From Thiocystis violacea (lineage in GTDB: Bacteria; Pseudomonadota; Gammaproteobacteria; Chromatiales; Chromatiaceae), in contig NZ_NRRF01000002.1 in NCBI RefSeq assembly GCF_016583565.1, positions 62,001-126,000 on the forward strand: a stretch of 64,000 nt of DNA. Direction: 5' to 3'. The position numbers and the translations under genes were made by a program. Positions 47,040-55,810 of the stretch are shown piece after piece. Numbering within the stretch: the stretch's first letter is position 1; each line of letters begins with the position of its first letter. The notes beneath the pieces are model-generated. The model made no database searches. It was not told the DNA's origin and saw nothing but the letters and a program-made list of their open reading frames with translations.

Positions 47040-47438
47040 ATGCGACACTACGAAGTAGTCTTTCTGGTGCATCCGAGCCAGAGCGAGCAAGTGCCCGGCA
47101 TGGTCGAGCGTTATCAGGGCAATCTGGAGAAGCGTGGCGGTGTGGTCCATCGCATGGAGGACTGGGGTCGGCGCCCATTGGCCTACCCGATCAATAAGGT
47201 CCACAAGGCGCACTACGTGCTCATGAACGTCGAATGCGATCAAGAGGCAATCGACGAGCTTGAAAACACGTTTCGGTTCAACGACGCCGTCCTGCGCAAT
47301 CTCATCATCCATCGTCAATCGGCCGTGACCGAGGCGTCTCCGCTCGCCAAGGGCAGCGACGAGCGCGAACGTTCCGAGACCTCGGACCGCGACTCCGATG
47401 ACGATCGCGACAACGACGCCGATAACAGCAACGACTGA
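47040..47438 (+). CDS. rpsF: 30S ribosomal protein S6
   Basis: 132 residues. Ferredoxin-like S6 fold ([18 protein letters not shown] ... [18 protein letters not shown]), followed by a long acidic tail (about 105-132, rich in Asp/Glu/Ser) that resembles the glutamate-tailed S6 of enterics but uses Asp. S6 binds S18 in the 30S platform. GGGAG precedes ATG 47040; the longer open frame upstream is the leader. First gene of rpsF-rpsR-DUF2232-rplI. Confidence 0.97.
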   Translation: MRHYEVVFLVHPSQSEQVPGMVERYQGNLEKRGGVVHRMEDWGRRPLAYPINKVHKAHYVLMNVECDQEAIDELENTFRFNDAVLRNLIIHRQSAVTEASPLAKGSDERERSETSDRDSDDDRDNDADNSND

Positions 47439-47488
47439 GCCGCGCTCAGCGACGCTCGAACCATCACGCTCACGCAACGGAGAGAACC

Positions 47489-47713
47489 ATGTCCCGCTTT
47501 TTTCGCCGCAAGCGTTATTGCCGCTTCACCGCTGAAGGCATTACCGAGATCGACTACAAGGATCTCAACCTCTTGAAGGCTTACGTCAGCGAGTCCGGCA
47601 AGATCGTGCCGAGCCGGATTACCGGCACCTCGGCGAAGTACCAACGCCAGCTTGCGCAGGCCGTCAAGCGCGCACGCTACCTGGCCTTGCTGCCCTACAC
47701 CGACGGGCACTGA
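47489..47713 (+). CDS. rpsR: 30S ribosomal protein S18
   Basis: 74 residues, full-length S18 with [15 protein letters not shown] and the C-terminal helical core [19 protein letters not shown]. It pairs with S6 in the 30S subunit. Located 50 bp after rpsF. The single Cys near the N-terminus is usual in the non-zinc-ribbon form. Confidence 0.97.
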   Translation: MSRFFRRKRYCRFTAEGITEIDYKDLNLLKAYVSESGKIVPSRITGTSAKYQRQLAQAVKRARYLALLPYTDGH

Positions 47714-47800
47714 CAGCATGGCGCCGGGCTGGGTAGCTGCGTGTTTGCCCAGCCTGCTCGGGATGTCCGGCGCCTTGCCCTCCGGCACTGATTCGCGACC

Positions 47801-48712
47801 ATGAAAGCGCTCGCAAACTTCGTGATGCGGGGATACTCGCAGGCGACGCTGGTCGCGACCGCGAGTGCTGTACTCTCCCTGTTGATGCCCTTCTTCGGGT
47901 TGATCAGCTCGGGCGTCGTCGGCTTGGTCACGCTGCGCAGGGGGCCGCGCGAGGGGCTCGTGCTGCTGGGGTTGTCCGCAGTGGCGACAGCATTCATCTC
48001 ACTGATCGCTCTGGGGTCTCCCTGGGTCGCGGTCGGAGTGCTGGTGGTGCTCTGGGTGCCGATCTGGGGATTGGCGGCCATCCTGCGCTCGACTCGCGCC
48101 TTGGGGTTCGTGGCGCAACTCGCGGGTCTGGGCGGTTTGGTAATGGTGCTGATCATCCATCTGACCCTGGGGGATCCGGCAGCCTACTGGCAGCAGCTTC
48201 TGGAGCCGGTGCGGCAGTCCTTGGTCACCGATGGGTTGATCCAGGCGGATGCCAGCAAGACGCTCTTCGAGCAGTTGTCCAAGTGGATGACGGGGACCTT
48301 CGCGGCGGCCTTGGTCTTTCAGTACCTGATAAGCCTGTTCGTTGCGCGTGCTTGGCAGGCGCAGCTGTACAACCCGGGCGGGTTTGGGCAGGAGTTCCGC
48401 GGTCTGAACCTGGGTTGGTCGGTCGGAGCCGTCTTTTTGACGCTCCTGGCTTGGGCAACCTTCTCGCACGGTGCTGGGCTGGCGCTGGACCTCATCCCCG
48501 TGCTTGGCGTTCTGTTGATACTCCAGGGTCTGTCCGTGGCCCATGGTCTGCGCGCGCTCTTGGGCGCGCAGCGGGGTTGGCTGATTGGCCTCTATGTCTT
48601 GTTGGTTCTGTTCATGCCGCAGGTCGGCCTGTTACTGGCCAGCGTCGGATTGGTCGATCTCTGGGCGAACATTCGCGCGCGGGTTGCGCAACGTGTTTCC
48701 GGGCAGCGCTGA
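47801..48712 (+). CDS. DUF2232 polytopic membrane protein
   Basis: 303 residues with about eight predicted membrane helices (starting SQATLVATASAVLSLLMPFFGL) and short loops. This family (YybS-like) is regularly found between rpsR and rplI. Function unknown. It is flanked by ribosomal protein genes on the same strand, so it is probably co-transcribed with them. Confidence 0.82.
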   Translation: MKALANFVMRGYSQATLVATASAVLSLLMPFFGLISSGVVGLVTLRRGPREGLVLLGLSAVATAFISLIALGSPWVAVGVLVVLWVPIWGLAAILRSTRALGFVAQLAGLGGLVMVLIIHLTLGDPAAYWQQLLEPVRQSLVTDGLIQADASKTLFEQLSKWMTGTFAAALVFQYLISLFVARAWQAQLYNPGGFGQEFRGLNLGWSVGAVFLTLLAWATFSHGAGLALDLIPVLGVLLILQGLSVAHGLRALLGAQRGWLIGLYVLLVLFMPQVGLLLASVGLVDLWANIRARVAQRVSGQR

Positions 48713-48753
48713 GCGCGCCAAGGTAACCAGATTATTTTGAGAGGAATACGAAC

Positions 48754-49203
48754 GTGGAAGTGATCCTGCTGAAGAATGTGAGCAACCTGGGTGTGCTCGG
48801 CGATAAAGTGAAGGTCCGCTCGGGCTACGGGCGCAACTATCTGCTTCCCGGCGGCTTTGCCGTGTCCGCAACCGCTGAGAATCTCGAGGCATTCGAGGCG
48901 CGTCGCGCAGAGCTCGAGCAGGCCGCCGCTGAGGTATTGGCCGCAGCAGAGGCCCGTAAGGCGAAACTCGACGGCATGACGCTCACCATCGCCCGTAAAG
49001 CGGGCGACGAGGGTCGGTTGTTCGGCTCCGTGGGTACTGCGGACATCGCGCAGGCGGCAGTCGACGCCGGCTATGAGCTGGACAAGGCCGAGGTTCGCCT
49101 CCCCCAGGGCCCCTTCCGTGCCGTTGGCGAGTATGAAGTCCTGCTGCACCTGCACGCGGATGTCGACACGCAGATCAAGGTGGACGTCGTCCCCGGCGAC
49201 TGA
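48754..49203 (+). CDS. rplI: 50S ribosomal protein L9
   Basis: 149 residues. The N-terminal domain [20 protein letters not shown] with [13 protein letters not shown] is joined by the long helix (about 45-75) to the C-terminal domain. L9 spans the stalk base and supports frame maintenance. The start codon is GTG (48754), with GAGAGG upstream. Confidence 0.97.
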   Translation: MEVILLKNVSNLGVLGDKVKVRSGYGRNYLLPGGFAVSATAENLEAFEARRAELEQAAAEVLAAAEARKAKLDGMTLTIARKAGDEGRLFGSVGTADIAQAAVDAGYELDKAEVRLPQGPFRAVGEYEVLLHLHADVDTQIKVDVVPGD

Positions 49204-49213
49204 TCGTCCAGCC

Positions 49214-49234
49214 GCCCCGGTGTGACACCGGGGC
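49214..49234 (+). terminator. Hairpin after rplI
   Basis: Perfect 9-bp stem (GCCCCGGTG and complement) with a TGA loop, beginning 11 nt after the rplI stop. Only a weak T content follows. Likely the end of the rpsF operon; the remaining 250 bp before dnaB show nothing recognisable. Confidence 0.55.
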
Positions 49235-49489
49235 AGGCTGTCTCCCCGAACTTACGGCTATCTCCAGCTGGCGCCGATCTCGCGCTGGCGTGCTTCTGAT
49301 CTCTCGCGTCGGTTTGTCTTTCTCGCCGGGACTTGGCCTGATTTCTGATGCCTTGTCGCGCTGGCGCCGCCCGCCGAAAATCCCTCTCACAGGGATCGGA
49401 TCCTTCCCTGTTCCGAGCGTCATCGCGCGGATCCAGATGTTCCACTTCGACCACTCTTGGCGCCGGCAGCGGTGTCCTGACGGGGAAGC

Positions 49490-50896
49490 ATGTTCGAATC
49501 CAATGCTGACGAAATGATGATGTCCAGCGGGGCTGATCCCATGGATGAGCTGCGTGTTCCGCCGCACAACATCCATGCGGAGCAGGCGCTGCTCGGTGGC
49601 TTGATGCTGGACAACAGCGCCTGGGACCGGATCGCCGACATGGTCACCGAGGGTGATCTCTACCGCCGCGAGCATCGCCTGATCTTCGGCGCCATTGCCC
49701 GGCTGGCGGCGGAGGATCAGCCCTTCGATGTGGTGACCCTGGCCGAGACGCTCGAGCGGACGGATCGGCTGGCGGATGCCGGGGGGCTGCCGTATCTCGG
49801 CACCCTCGCGAACGAGACGCCCACCGCGGCCAACATCAAGGCCTACGCGAAGATCGTGCGGCACAACTCGGTGCTGCGCCAGATGATCTCCGCCGGCACG
49901 GCGATCGCCGATAGCGGCTTCAACCCGCAAGGGCGCGATGCGGCGGAGCTGCTCGACGAAGCCGAGCAGCGCGTCTTCGCGATCGCCGAGCAGGAGGCGC
50001 GCGGGGGCGGCGGGTTCCAGCCCATCAAGACCCTCCTGACCATGGCCGTCGAGCGCATCGACGCGCTCTACCAGCGCGACGAGCCGATCACGGGGCTGGC
50101 GACCGGCTTCGCGGATTTCGACATGATGACCTCCGGTCTGCAGGCCGCCGATCTCATCATCGTCGCCGGTCGCCCGTCGATGGGGAAGACCAGCTTTGCG
50201 ATGAACGTCGCCGAGACCGTCGCCATCCAATCCAAGCGCCCGGTCGCGGTCTTCAGTATGGAGATGCCGGGCGACTCGCTCGCCATGCGCATGATGTCGT
50301 CCCTGGGGCGGATCGACCAGCACCGGGTGCGCACCGGCAAGCTCGAGGATGACGAGTGGCCGCGGCTGACCTCGGCGGTCAATATCCTGGCCAATGCGTC
50401 CATGTTCATCGACGATACGCCCGCGCTCTCGCCGACGGAGGTGCGCGCGCGTGCGCGGCGCTTGAAGCGCGAGCAGGGCGATCTGGGGCTGATCGTGCTG
50501 GACTATCTGCAGCTCATGCAGGCGCCTGGATCCAACGAAAACCGCGCGACGGAGATCTCGGCGATCTCCCGATCGCTCAAGAGTCTGGCGAAGGAGCTCA
50601 GTGTCCCTGTCATCGCCTTGTCTCAGCTCAATCGCAGTCTTGAGCAGCGGCCGAATAAGCGCCCGGTGATGTCCGATCTGCGCGAGTCCGGCGCCATCGA
50701 GCAGGACGCCGACCTCATCGTCTTCATCTATCGCGACGAGGTCTATCACGAGGACAGCAATGACAAGGGTATTGCCGAGATCATCATCGGCAAACAGCGA
50801 AATGGCCCCATTGGAACCGTGCGACTGACCTTCCTCGGAAAGTACACCAAGTTCGAGAACTACATCGGCAACTACTATGGCGACAGTGGTGATTGA
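49490..50896 (+). CDS. dnaB: Replicative DNA helicase DnaB
   Basis: 468-residue hexameric helicase unwinding DNA at the replication fork. N-terminal domain (PPHNIHAEQALLGGLMLDN), linker, then a RecA-like C-terminal ATPase with Walker A AGRPSMGKTSFAMN, Walker B LIVLDYLQLM and arginine-rich end. No intein is present. ATG 49490 follows GGGGAAG. Length is the usual one, and the position after rplI is typical of gammaproteobacteria. Confidence 0.97.
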   Translation: MFESNADEMMMSSGADPMDELRVPPHNIHAEQALLGGLMLDNSAWDRIADMVTEGDLYRREHRLIFGAIARLAAEDQPFDVVTLAETLERTDRLADAGGLPYLGTLANETPTAANIKAYAKIVRHNSVLRQMISAGTAIADSGFNPQGRDAAELLDEAEQRVFAIAEQEARGGGGFQPIKTLLTMAVERIDALYQRDEPITGLATGFADFDMMTSGLQAADLIIVAGRPSMGKTSFAMNVAETVAIQSKRPVAVFSMEMPGDSLAMRMMSSLGRIDQHRVRTGKLEDDEWPRLTSAVNILANASMFIDDTPALSPTEVRARARRLKREQGDLGLIVLDYLQLMQAPGSNENRATEISAISRSLKSLAKELSVPVIALSQLNRSLEQRPNKRPVMSDLRESGAIEQDADLIVFIYRDEVYHEDSNDKGIAEIIIGKQRNGPIGTVRLTFLGKYTKFENYIGNYYGDSGD

Positions 50897-50948
50897 GCGG
50901 GCGGCTGTCTCGGGCGGTATTCCGCTGGCCGATGGACGAGTTCGTCCC

Positions 50949-52124
50949 CTATGCGTCCAGGGTGGCCGCGCCTCTGTCGCGCGATCTATCGACCGGTTGC
51001 GCGAGTGACCATTGCGCGCCCTTGCGGAGCAACGCGGTCAGGCGGTCTGCGAGTCGCGTCTTGATCGGGATCTCAACGTGCCCGTCGAGCCGATCCATCA
51101 GGGCAAGCAGGATCTCGGCGAGCTGTTGCGCGTCGAGCGGCGGCTTCGGCCGCATGATGAGCTGTTGGGAGGCAATGCCTGGGCGGGCGCTCTCCCGAAA
51201 GAGCTGGTCGCCGCCGAGGTAGTCTCGTGCGATTCGAGCGTTCGTTCGCGCAAAACGTTGGCCGATGCGAAGCCGGTCCCAGGCCGTCAACAAGGATGAC
51301 AGCGGCGGCGCGTTGCGTAGGTCTGGGATACTCGCGGCCTCTTCCAGGATCTTGAGTCTCAGTTGGTGTACGTGGTGATAGTCCTGCGGACGTCCTTGCT
51401 CCACCGCCTCTTCCCAGGTTGGCACGCATTGGTTGAATCGATGGAGCAGTGCGGCCTCGGCGAGATTCAAGGAGGTGTTGAGCGGTGCCTCGCGCTCCAG
51501 CCCCGTTGTATCTTGGATGCCGATCATGGCGAGGACGTCGTCGATGATGTCGCCACGGTGAAGCTGTTGCGGGTCGAAGACTCGGAGCCGAATGGCGTCC
51601 TGGCCAAAGATTTCGACCCAGGGTGCGAGCATGCCGACGACGTCGTAGTAGGGATTCTTGGGCGAGATTTCCCGCGGCAGGAACCAGTCGCGCCGGCCGC
51701 ATTTGAGGTGGGTGGAGAAGGCGGAGACGCCCATCTCCGCCTGGGTCCTGACATAGACCAGGATCTCGACTGCGAAAAGGCACAGCAGCTGAGCGAGCTG
51801 GGCGATCGACGCACGATCCAGTCGGGACGACAGATGCTCTGCGCTGAAGATCAGGGTCTCTGGAGCCTTGTCCAGGGATGCTTCCAAGGCATCGATCATG
51901 TCCGTCACGCCGGGTCTTGCCTCGGGCGAGATGAAGTCACAGGCCGAGGCGGGGAGGAGCCCCGCAGTGAGCGGGGTGTGTGCGTCGTCGCGGCAGAGCG
52001 ATGGATGCAGGGGATAGAGCACCCGGTGCCGTTCGATCAAGCGCCGGTGGTTCGCGCTCAGGAATCGTTGGATGCTGGTGGTCCCGGTCTTTTCGAGGCC
52101 GATGTGGAGAATGACGCGAGGCAT
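50949..52124 (-). CDS. Sulfotransferase-like protein
   Basis: 391 residues. N-terminal MPRVILHIGLEKTGTTSIQ places the PAPS-loop residues (His7, Lys12, Gly14, Thr15-16) at the same positions as in the gene at 37204-38238. The EILVYVRTQAEMGVSAFSTHL segment corresponds to the R..D...S loop, though the Asp is less clear. Both look like members of one broad bacterial sulfotransferase group acting on an unknown acceptor. ATG 52124 was chosen from the motif position; an open frame continues upstream without family features. Transcribed toward dnaB. Confidence 0.72.
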   Translation of the reverse strand: MPRVILHIGLEKTGTTSIQRFLSANHRRLIERHRVLYPLHPSLCRDDAHTPLTAGLLPASACDFISPEARPGVTDMIDALEASLDKAPETLIFSAEHLSSRLDRASIAQLAQLLCLFAVEILVYVRTQAEMGVSAFSTHLKCGRRDWFLPREISPKNPYYDVVGMLAPWVEIFGQDAIRLRVFDPQQLHRGDIIDDVLAMIGIQDTTGLEREAPLNTSLNLAEAALLHRFNQCVPTWEEAVEQGRPQDYHHVHQLRLKILEEAASIPDLRNAPPLSSLLTAWDRLRIGQRFARTNARIARDYLGGDQLFRESARPGIASQQLIMRPKPPLDAQQLAEILLALMDRLDGHVEIPIKTRLADRLTALLRKGAQWSLAQPVDRSRDRGAATLDA

Positions 52125-52454
52125 GGTGTCGACTTGACTCGGTTGCGCGACCTCGATGCAGCCGCTTGATCCGGCAACCAACGCGGGCGGGGCGAACGGC
52201 TCTTGAATCACTTGAATCAGGCAAGGCGCAACGGCTGGGTCGAGGCTTCGAAAGGGTCGTCGCGCAAGAGCCTTGCCGTGTCCTGGTCGAGTTCGAACCG
52301 ACGCATCGCCGAACGGCAGGCCGCAGTCAGGTCGAGACGCGGCTGCTCGGAGGTTACCAGATGTCAAGGGTGTGGGCACGGCGTCTGGCCTGTGGCCATC
52401 CTTGGCCTCACCGGTGATCTGACGGCACGGTTGGTCGGTCTGTCGATGCGCTCG
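52125..52454. other. Intergenic stretch, nothing recognised
   Basis: Open frames cross this region on both strands, but none has a start, ribosome site and composition that look genuine. No repeat or hairpin stands out. Confidence 0.5.
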
Positions 52455-52715
52455 TCAAGACGGGGTCGCATCGCGGCGGTAGCGCAGGTGCAGGGCGAAA
52501 TGGCGGTAGGCGCATGCCTGCTCTGGGCGATGGTCGGGATGCAGCCCGAGCGCGAGGCTGTGCAGCCGTATGGACTCTGCGCGAGCCGTTCGCGCCGCGG
52601 CTCTTGGTTCTCGGTCCTCGCCACGGTTGATCAGCTCCCGCAGTCTGGCCTTCAGCGTGTCGAGCTCCAGGCGGATCAGGTCATCGATCGTGAGTTGGTT
52701 GATGAGTTCTTGCAT
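52455..52715 (-). CDS. Small hypothetical protein next to hemP
   Basis: 86 residues, cytosolic, beginning MQELINQLTIDDLIRLELDT, with two predicted helices, then an Arg-rich part with several His (LHSLALGLHPDHRPEQACAY). GGAG lies 9 nt before ATG 52715. It follows hemP on the same strand after 125 bp, so iron-related expression is possible. Family not recognised. Confidence 0.55.
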   Translation of the reverse strand: MQELINQLTIDDLIRLELDTLKARLRELINRGEDREPRAAARTARAESIRLHSLALGLHPDHRPEQACAYRHFALHLRYRRDATPS

Positions 52716-52840
52716 GCTCGGGCGCTCCAATTGTGGGCAGTCGGAATCTGAGGCCTTGCAAGTACCTGGCTGGCGAACCGAAGCAGGTGTCGGACCGGCT
52801 GGCGAGGTTTACCCGGACGGTGGCCGGGGAGGTCTGGCGG

Positions 52841-53032
52841 CTACTTCGTCAATATGAGCTTATTGTTTCGGGTCATTCGCAGATAGTAGTGGCTGCCGGC
52901 GTGCTCGATCATGAGCAGGGGCTGTCCAGCCATGAGGCTATGGCTGTCGATGCGACGCGGCTGTGCCTGGCCGCTCTGGTCGGAGGATTGGATCTTGAGT
53001 TGGCGGTTTGTAGGTGCGGTGTTTGCAATCAT
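52841..53032 (-). CDS. hemP: Hemin uptake protein HemP
   Basis: 63 residues; the C-terminal half (residues 34-63, with LLMIEHAGSHYYLRMTRN then NKLILTK) is the HemP signature. HemP is a small cytosolic protein co-regulated with heme uptake, and in some bacteria it activates the heme receptor gene. ATG 53032. A Fur-like site lies 42 bp upstream of the start. No TonB-dependent heme receptor or hmu transport gene is within the window. Confidence 0.88.
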   Translation of the reverse strand: MIANTAPTNRQLKIQSSDQSGQAQPRRIDSHSLMAGQPLLMIEHAGSHYYLRMTRNNKLILTK

Positions 53033-53073
53033 GGTGACCCTCGGCGCTGGTTTCGGTCGGGTACGTTTTCATT

Positions 53074-53095
53074 AGTGAGAACGATTCGTATTAAG
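53074..53095 (-). promoter_or_regulatory. Fur-box-like site upstream of hemP
   Basis: On the minus strand the sequence contains AATACGAATCGTTCTCA, close to the core GAATCGTTCTC of many gammaproteobacterial Fur boxes. Its position before hemP fits iron repression. The rest of 53033-53375 contains no gene and must also carry the promoter of the rightward operon. Confidence 0.65.
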
Positions 53096-53375
53096 AATAT
53101 CGATTCCAGACTAAGGCGTCAACGAAGGCGTCGCGAGGGTTTCGGGTGACTCAAGGCGCAAACGCCATGCTCCGTCTTTGTGCGGTTATTGGTCCGCTGC
53201 GCCCGGTCTGAGTCGCGTGCGCACTCTTATGGTGCGGCGCAGGCGTCAGTGTCGATCCTGACATCTTCGAGAATGCTGATTAAACAGATGCATAGGTGTC
53301 TTGCGTCAGTCGAGGAAGGCGGTTTGTTTCTTGCTTCTCCATAGAGACTGGCCTGGTTTTAGGAGCCGCTTTGCC

Positions 53376-54848
53376 ATGCTGAAACAGTTTCAATCCGGTG
53401 GCGGCGGTCAGTTGCTGGACCGTTCAGAGGGCCCAGTCATGGCCTTCCATGAGTTCTACCGAGACGACTTTCGCCCGCGCGAGCATTACCTGCCGATGTG
53501 GGAGCATATCCAGCGCGCCGGTCAGCAGAGCCTGGCGTCCAAGGCGCGGGACGCACAGCTGGCGCTGCACAACGAGGGCGTGACCTTTACCCTCTACGCG
53601 GACGAAGAGGCGGGCGTCGAGCGGGTCTGGCCCTTCGATATCCTGCCCCGCATCATCACGGCCCATGAATGGGCTCAGATCGAGGCCGGACTCAAGCAGC
53701 GCATTCGCGCCCTGAACCTGTTTCTGAAAGACATCTATCACGGTCAGCGCATCCTCAAGGATGGCGTGGTGCCGCCGGAGCTCATCTACCGGGGCAAGGA
53801 TCTCTGTCGCGAGATCATGGACATCGACCCGCCGCACGACATCTATATCCACATCAGCGGGGTGGATCTGATTCGCGACGAAGAGGGGCGCTATCTGGTC
53901 CTGGAGGACAACCTGCGGACCCCGTCCGGCGTCTCCTATATGATCGAGAATCGCATCATCGAGCGTCGGATTCTGCCGGAGTTCTTCTCGAGCTATCGGG
54001 TCAGGCGCGTCGAGCACTATCCGGACCTCCTCCTGCAGGCCCTGCGCTATCTCTCGCCACGCGGTCCCGCGGATGCGGTCGTGGTGGTGCTGACCCCGGG
54101 TGTCTTCAACTCCGCCTATTTCGAGCACAGCTTTCTGGCCAGGGAGATGGGGGTCGAGCTGGCCGAGGGTCGGGATCTGGTCTGCAGGAACGATAAGGTC
54201 TACCTCAAGACGACGCTCGGCCTGCGCCAGGTCGATGTCGTCTATCGCCGGGTCGATGATGAGTACCTTGATCCGCTGGTGTTCCGGGCCGACTCGGTCT
54301 TGGGCGTCGCGGGTCTCATCAATGCCTGGCGGGCGGGGAATGTCGCCCTGGTCAACGCCCCGGGGACCGGGATCGCGGACGACAAGGCGGTCTATGCCTA
54401 TGTCCCCGAGATCATCCGTTACTATCTGGGTGAAACGCCCATCCTGCCGAGCGTGCCTACCTATCAGATGACGGATCACCAGGACCGCGCCTATGTGCTC
54501 GACAACATGGAACGGATGGTCATCAAGTCCGTTGCCGAGTCCGGCGGTTATGGCATGTTGATGGGGCCGGCTTCGACCCCGGCCCAGCGCGCCGATTTTG
54601 CGCAACGAATCAACGCCGATCCCCGCAACTACATCGCGCAGCCCGTCATCCAGATCTCCCGGCATATCTGCTATCTGGACGGCGAGCTGGAATCGCGCCA
54701 CCTCGATTTCAGGCCCTTCTGTATCCATGGGAGCGAGATCGACGTGGTGCCCGGTGGCCTGACGCGTGTCGCCATGACCAAGGGTTCCTTGGTGGTGAAC
54801 TCCTCTCAGGGTGGGGGCAGCAAGGACACCTGGGTCCTGGCCGACTGA
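53376..54848 (+). CDS. Circularly permuted ATP-grasp protein (DUF404/DUF407)
   Basis: 490 residues. Core blocks typical of this family: AFHEFYRDDFRPREHY, LIYRGKDLCREIMDIDPP, GRYLVLEDNLRTPSGVSYM (likely ATP/metal-binding) and a Gly-rich YGMLMGP segment. ATP-grasp enzymes make peptide- or amide-type bonds via acyl phosphates. The family is usually encoded with an alpha-E protein and a transglutaminase-fold protein, as here. The peptide product is unknown. AGGAG lies 10 nt before ATG 53376; the next gene overlaps its stop by 1 nt. Confidence 0.88.
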   Translation: MLKQFQSGGGGQLLDRSEGPVMAFHEFYRDDFRPREHYLPMWEHIQRAGQQSLASKARDAQLALHNEGVTFTLYADEEAGVERVWPFDILPRIITAHEWAQIEAGLKQRIRALNLFLKDIYHGQRILKDGVVPPELIYRGKDLCREIMDIDPPHDIYIHISGVDLIRDEEGRYLVLEDNLRTPSGVSYMIENRIIERRILPEFFSSYRVRRVEHYPDLLLQALRYLSPRGPADAVVVVLTPGVFNSAYFEHSFLAREMGVELAEGRDLVCRNDKVYLKTTLGLRQVDVVYRRVDDEYLDPLVFRADSVLGVAGLINAWRAGNVALVNAPGTGIADDKAVYAYVPEIIRYYLGETPILPSVPTYQMTDHQDRAYVLDNMERMVIKSVAESGGYGMLMGPASTPAQRADFAQRINADPRNYIAQPVIQISRHICYLDGELESRHLDFRPFCIHGSEIDVVPGGLTRVAMTKGSLVVNSSQGGGSKDTWVLAD

Positions 54849-55810
54849 TGCTGAGTCGAATCGCCGAGTCGCTCTACTGGATGACGCGCCACCTGGAGCG
54901 CGCGGACAATACCGCGCGCGTGCTGGATATCAACGTCGTCCATATGCTGGAATCCGACGAGGGCGTCACGGAAGAGGCGCAGTGGCGCCCGCTGCTGACT
55001 ATCGTCGGCGCGGACGAGGGCTTCGAGGACATCTACCCCGATGGCCGCGTCACCGTCCAGCGGGTCATCCACCTCCTGACGCAGGATCCCAACAATCCAG
55101 GCTGCATCCACACTAGCCTCCGGCTGGCGCGGGAGAACGCGCGGGCGGCGCGGGACCGCATCTCCAACGCCATGTGGGAGACCCTCAACGAGTTCTGGTT
55201 GGCCGCGGATCGCAGCCTGCGGGTCAAGCTCCCGCCTTGGCAGGCCGCCGAACTCTATGCCTTCGTTCACCGCGAGGTCGCGACCTTCCAGGGCCTGACC
55301 CAGAGCACCATGATGCGCGGCCAGGAGCACGGCTTCGCGGTGCTGGGGAGTCTGCACGAGCGCGCGGACATGACGGCGCGCATCCTCGACGTGCGCTATC
55401 ACCTTCTGTTGCCGGATCTGAGCCTCGTCGGCTCCCCCCTGGACTACTATCAGTGGGGAGCCTTGCTCAAGTCGCTCTCTGGTTTCGATGCCTATCGGCG
55501 CCGCTATCAGAATGGTATCCGTCCGATCGACGTGGTTGAGTTTGTGATGCTCAACCCAGATTTCCCGCGGTCGCTTATCTATTGTGTAAACGGCCTGGAG
55601 CGGGCGCTCGCGCGCATCGGGTATCGCCCGAACGGAGAAACAGAGGGCGCCATGCAGGCGTTGCGCGAGCAGCTGCGCGACATCCAGGCGGGCGAGATCA
55701 TCGAGCGTGGCTTGCATGAATACCTCGACGACCTGCTGGAGCGGCTGGCCGATTTCGGCGCCGCGCTGCAGACCGACTACTTCGATGCCTATCTGGGGGA
55801 TGCTTCGTGA
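54848..55810 (+). CDS. Alpha-E domain protein (DUF403)
   Basis: 320-residue all-helical protein starting MLSRIAESLYWMTRHLERADNTARVLDIN, the conserved alpha-E N-terminus. Many Glu/Asp/Arg pairs lie in the helices. It is the invariable partner of the ATP-grasp gene and may bind the enzyme or its substrate. Its ATG overlaps the ATP-grasp stop (TGATG) and its own stop overlaps the next start (GTGA), so the three are translationally coupled. Confidence 0.9.
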   Translation: MLSRIAESLYWMTRHLERADNTARVLDINVVHMLESDEGVTEEAQWRPLLTIVGADEGFEDIYPDGRVTVQRVIHLLTQDPNNPGCIHTSLRLARENARAARDRISNAMWETLNEFWLAADRSLRVKLPPWQAAELYAFVHREVATFQGLTQSTMMRGQEHGFAVLGSLHERADMTARILDVRYHLLLPDLSLVGSPLDYYQWGALLKSLSGFDAYRRRYQNGIRPIDVVEFVMLNPDFPRSLIYCVNGLERALARIGYRPNGETEGAMQALREQLRDIQAGEIIERGLHEYLDDLLERLADFGAALQTDYFDAYLGDAS

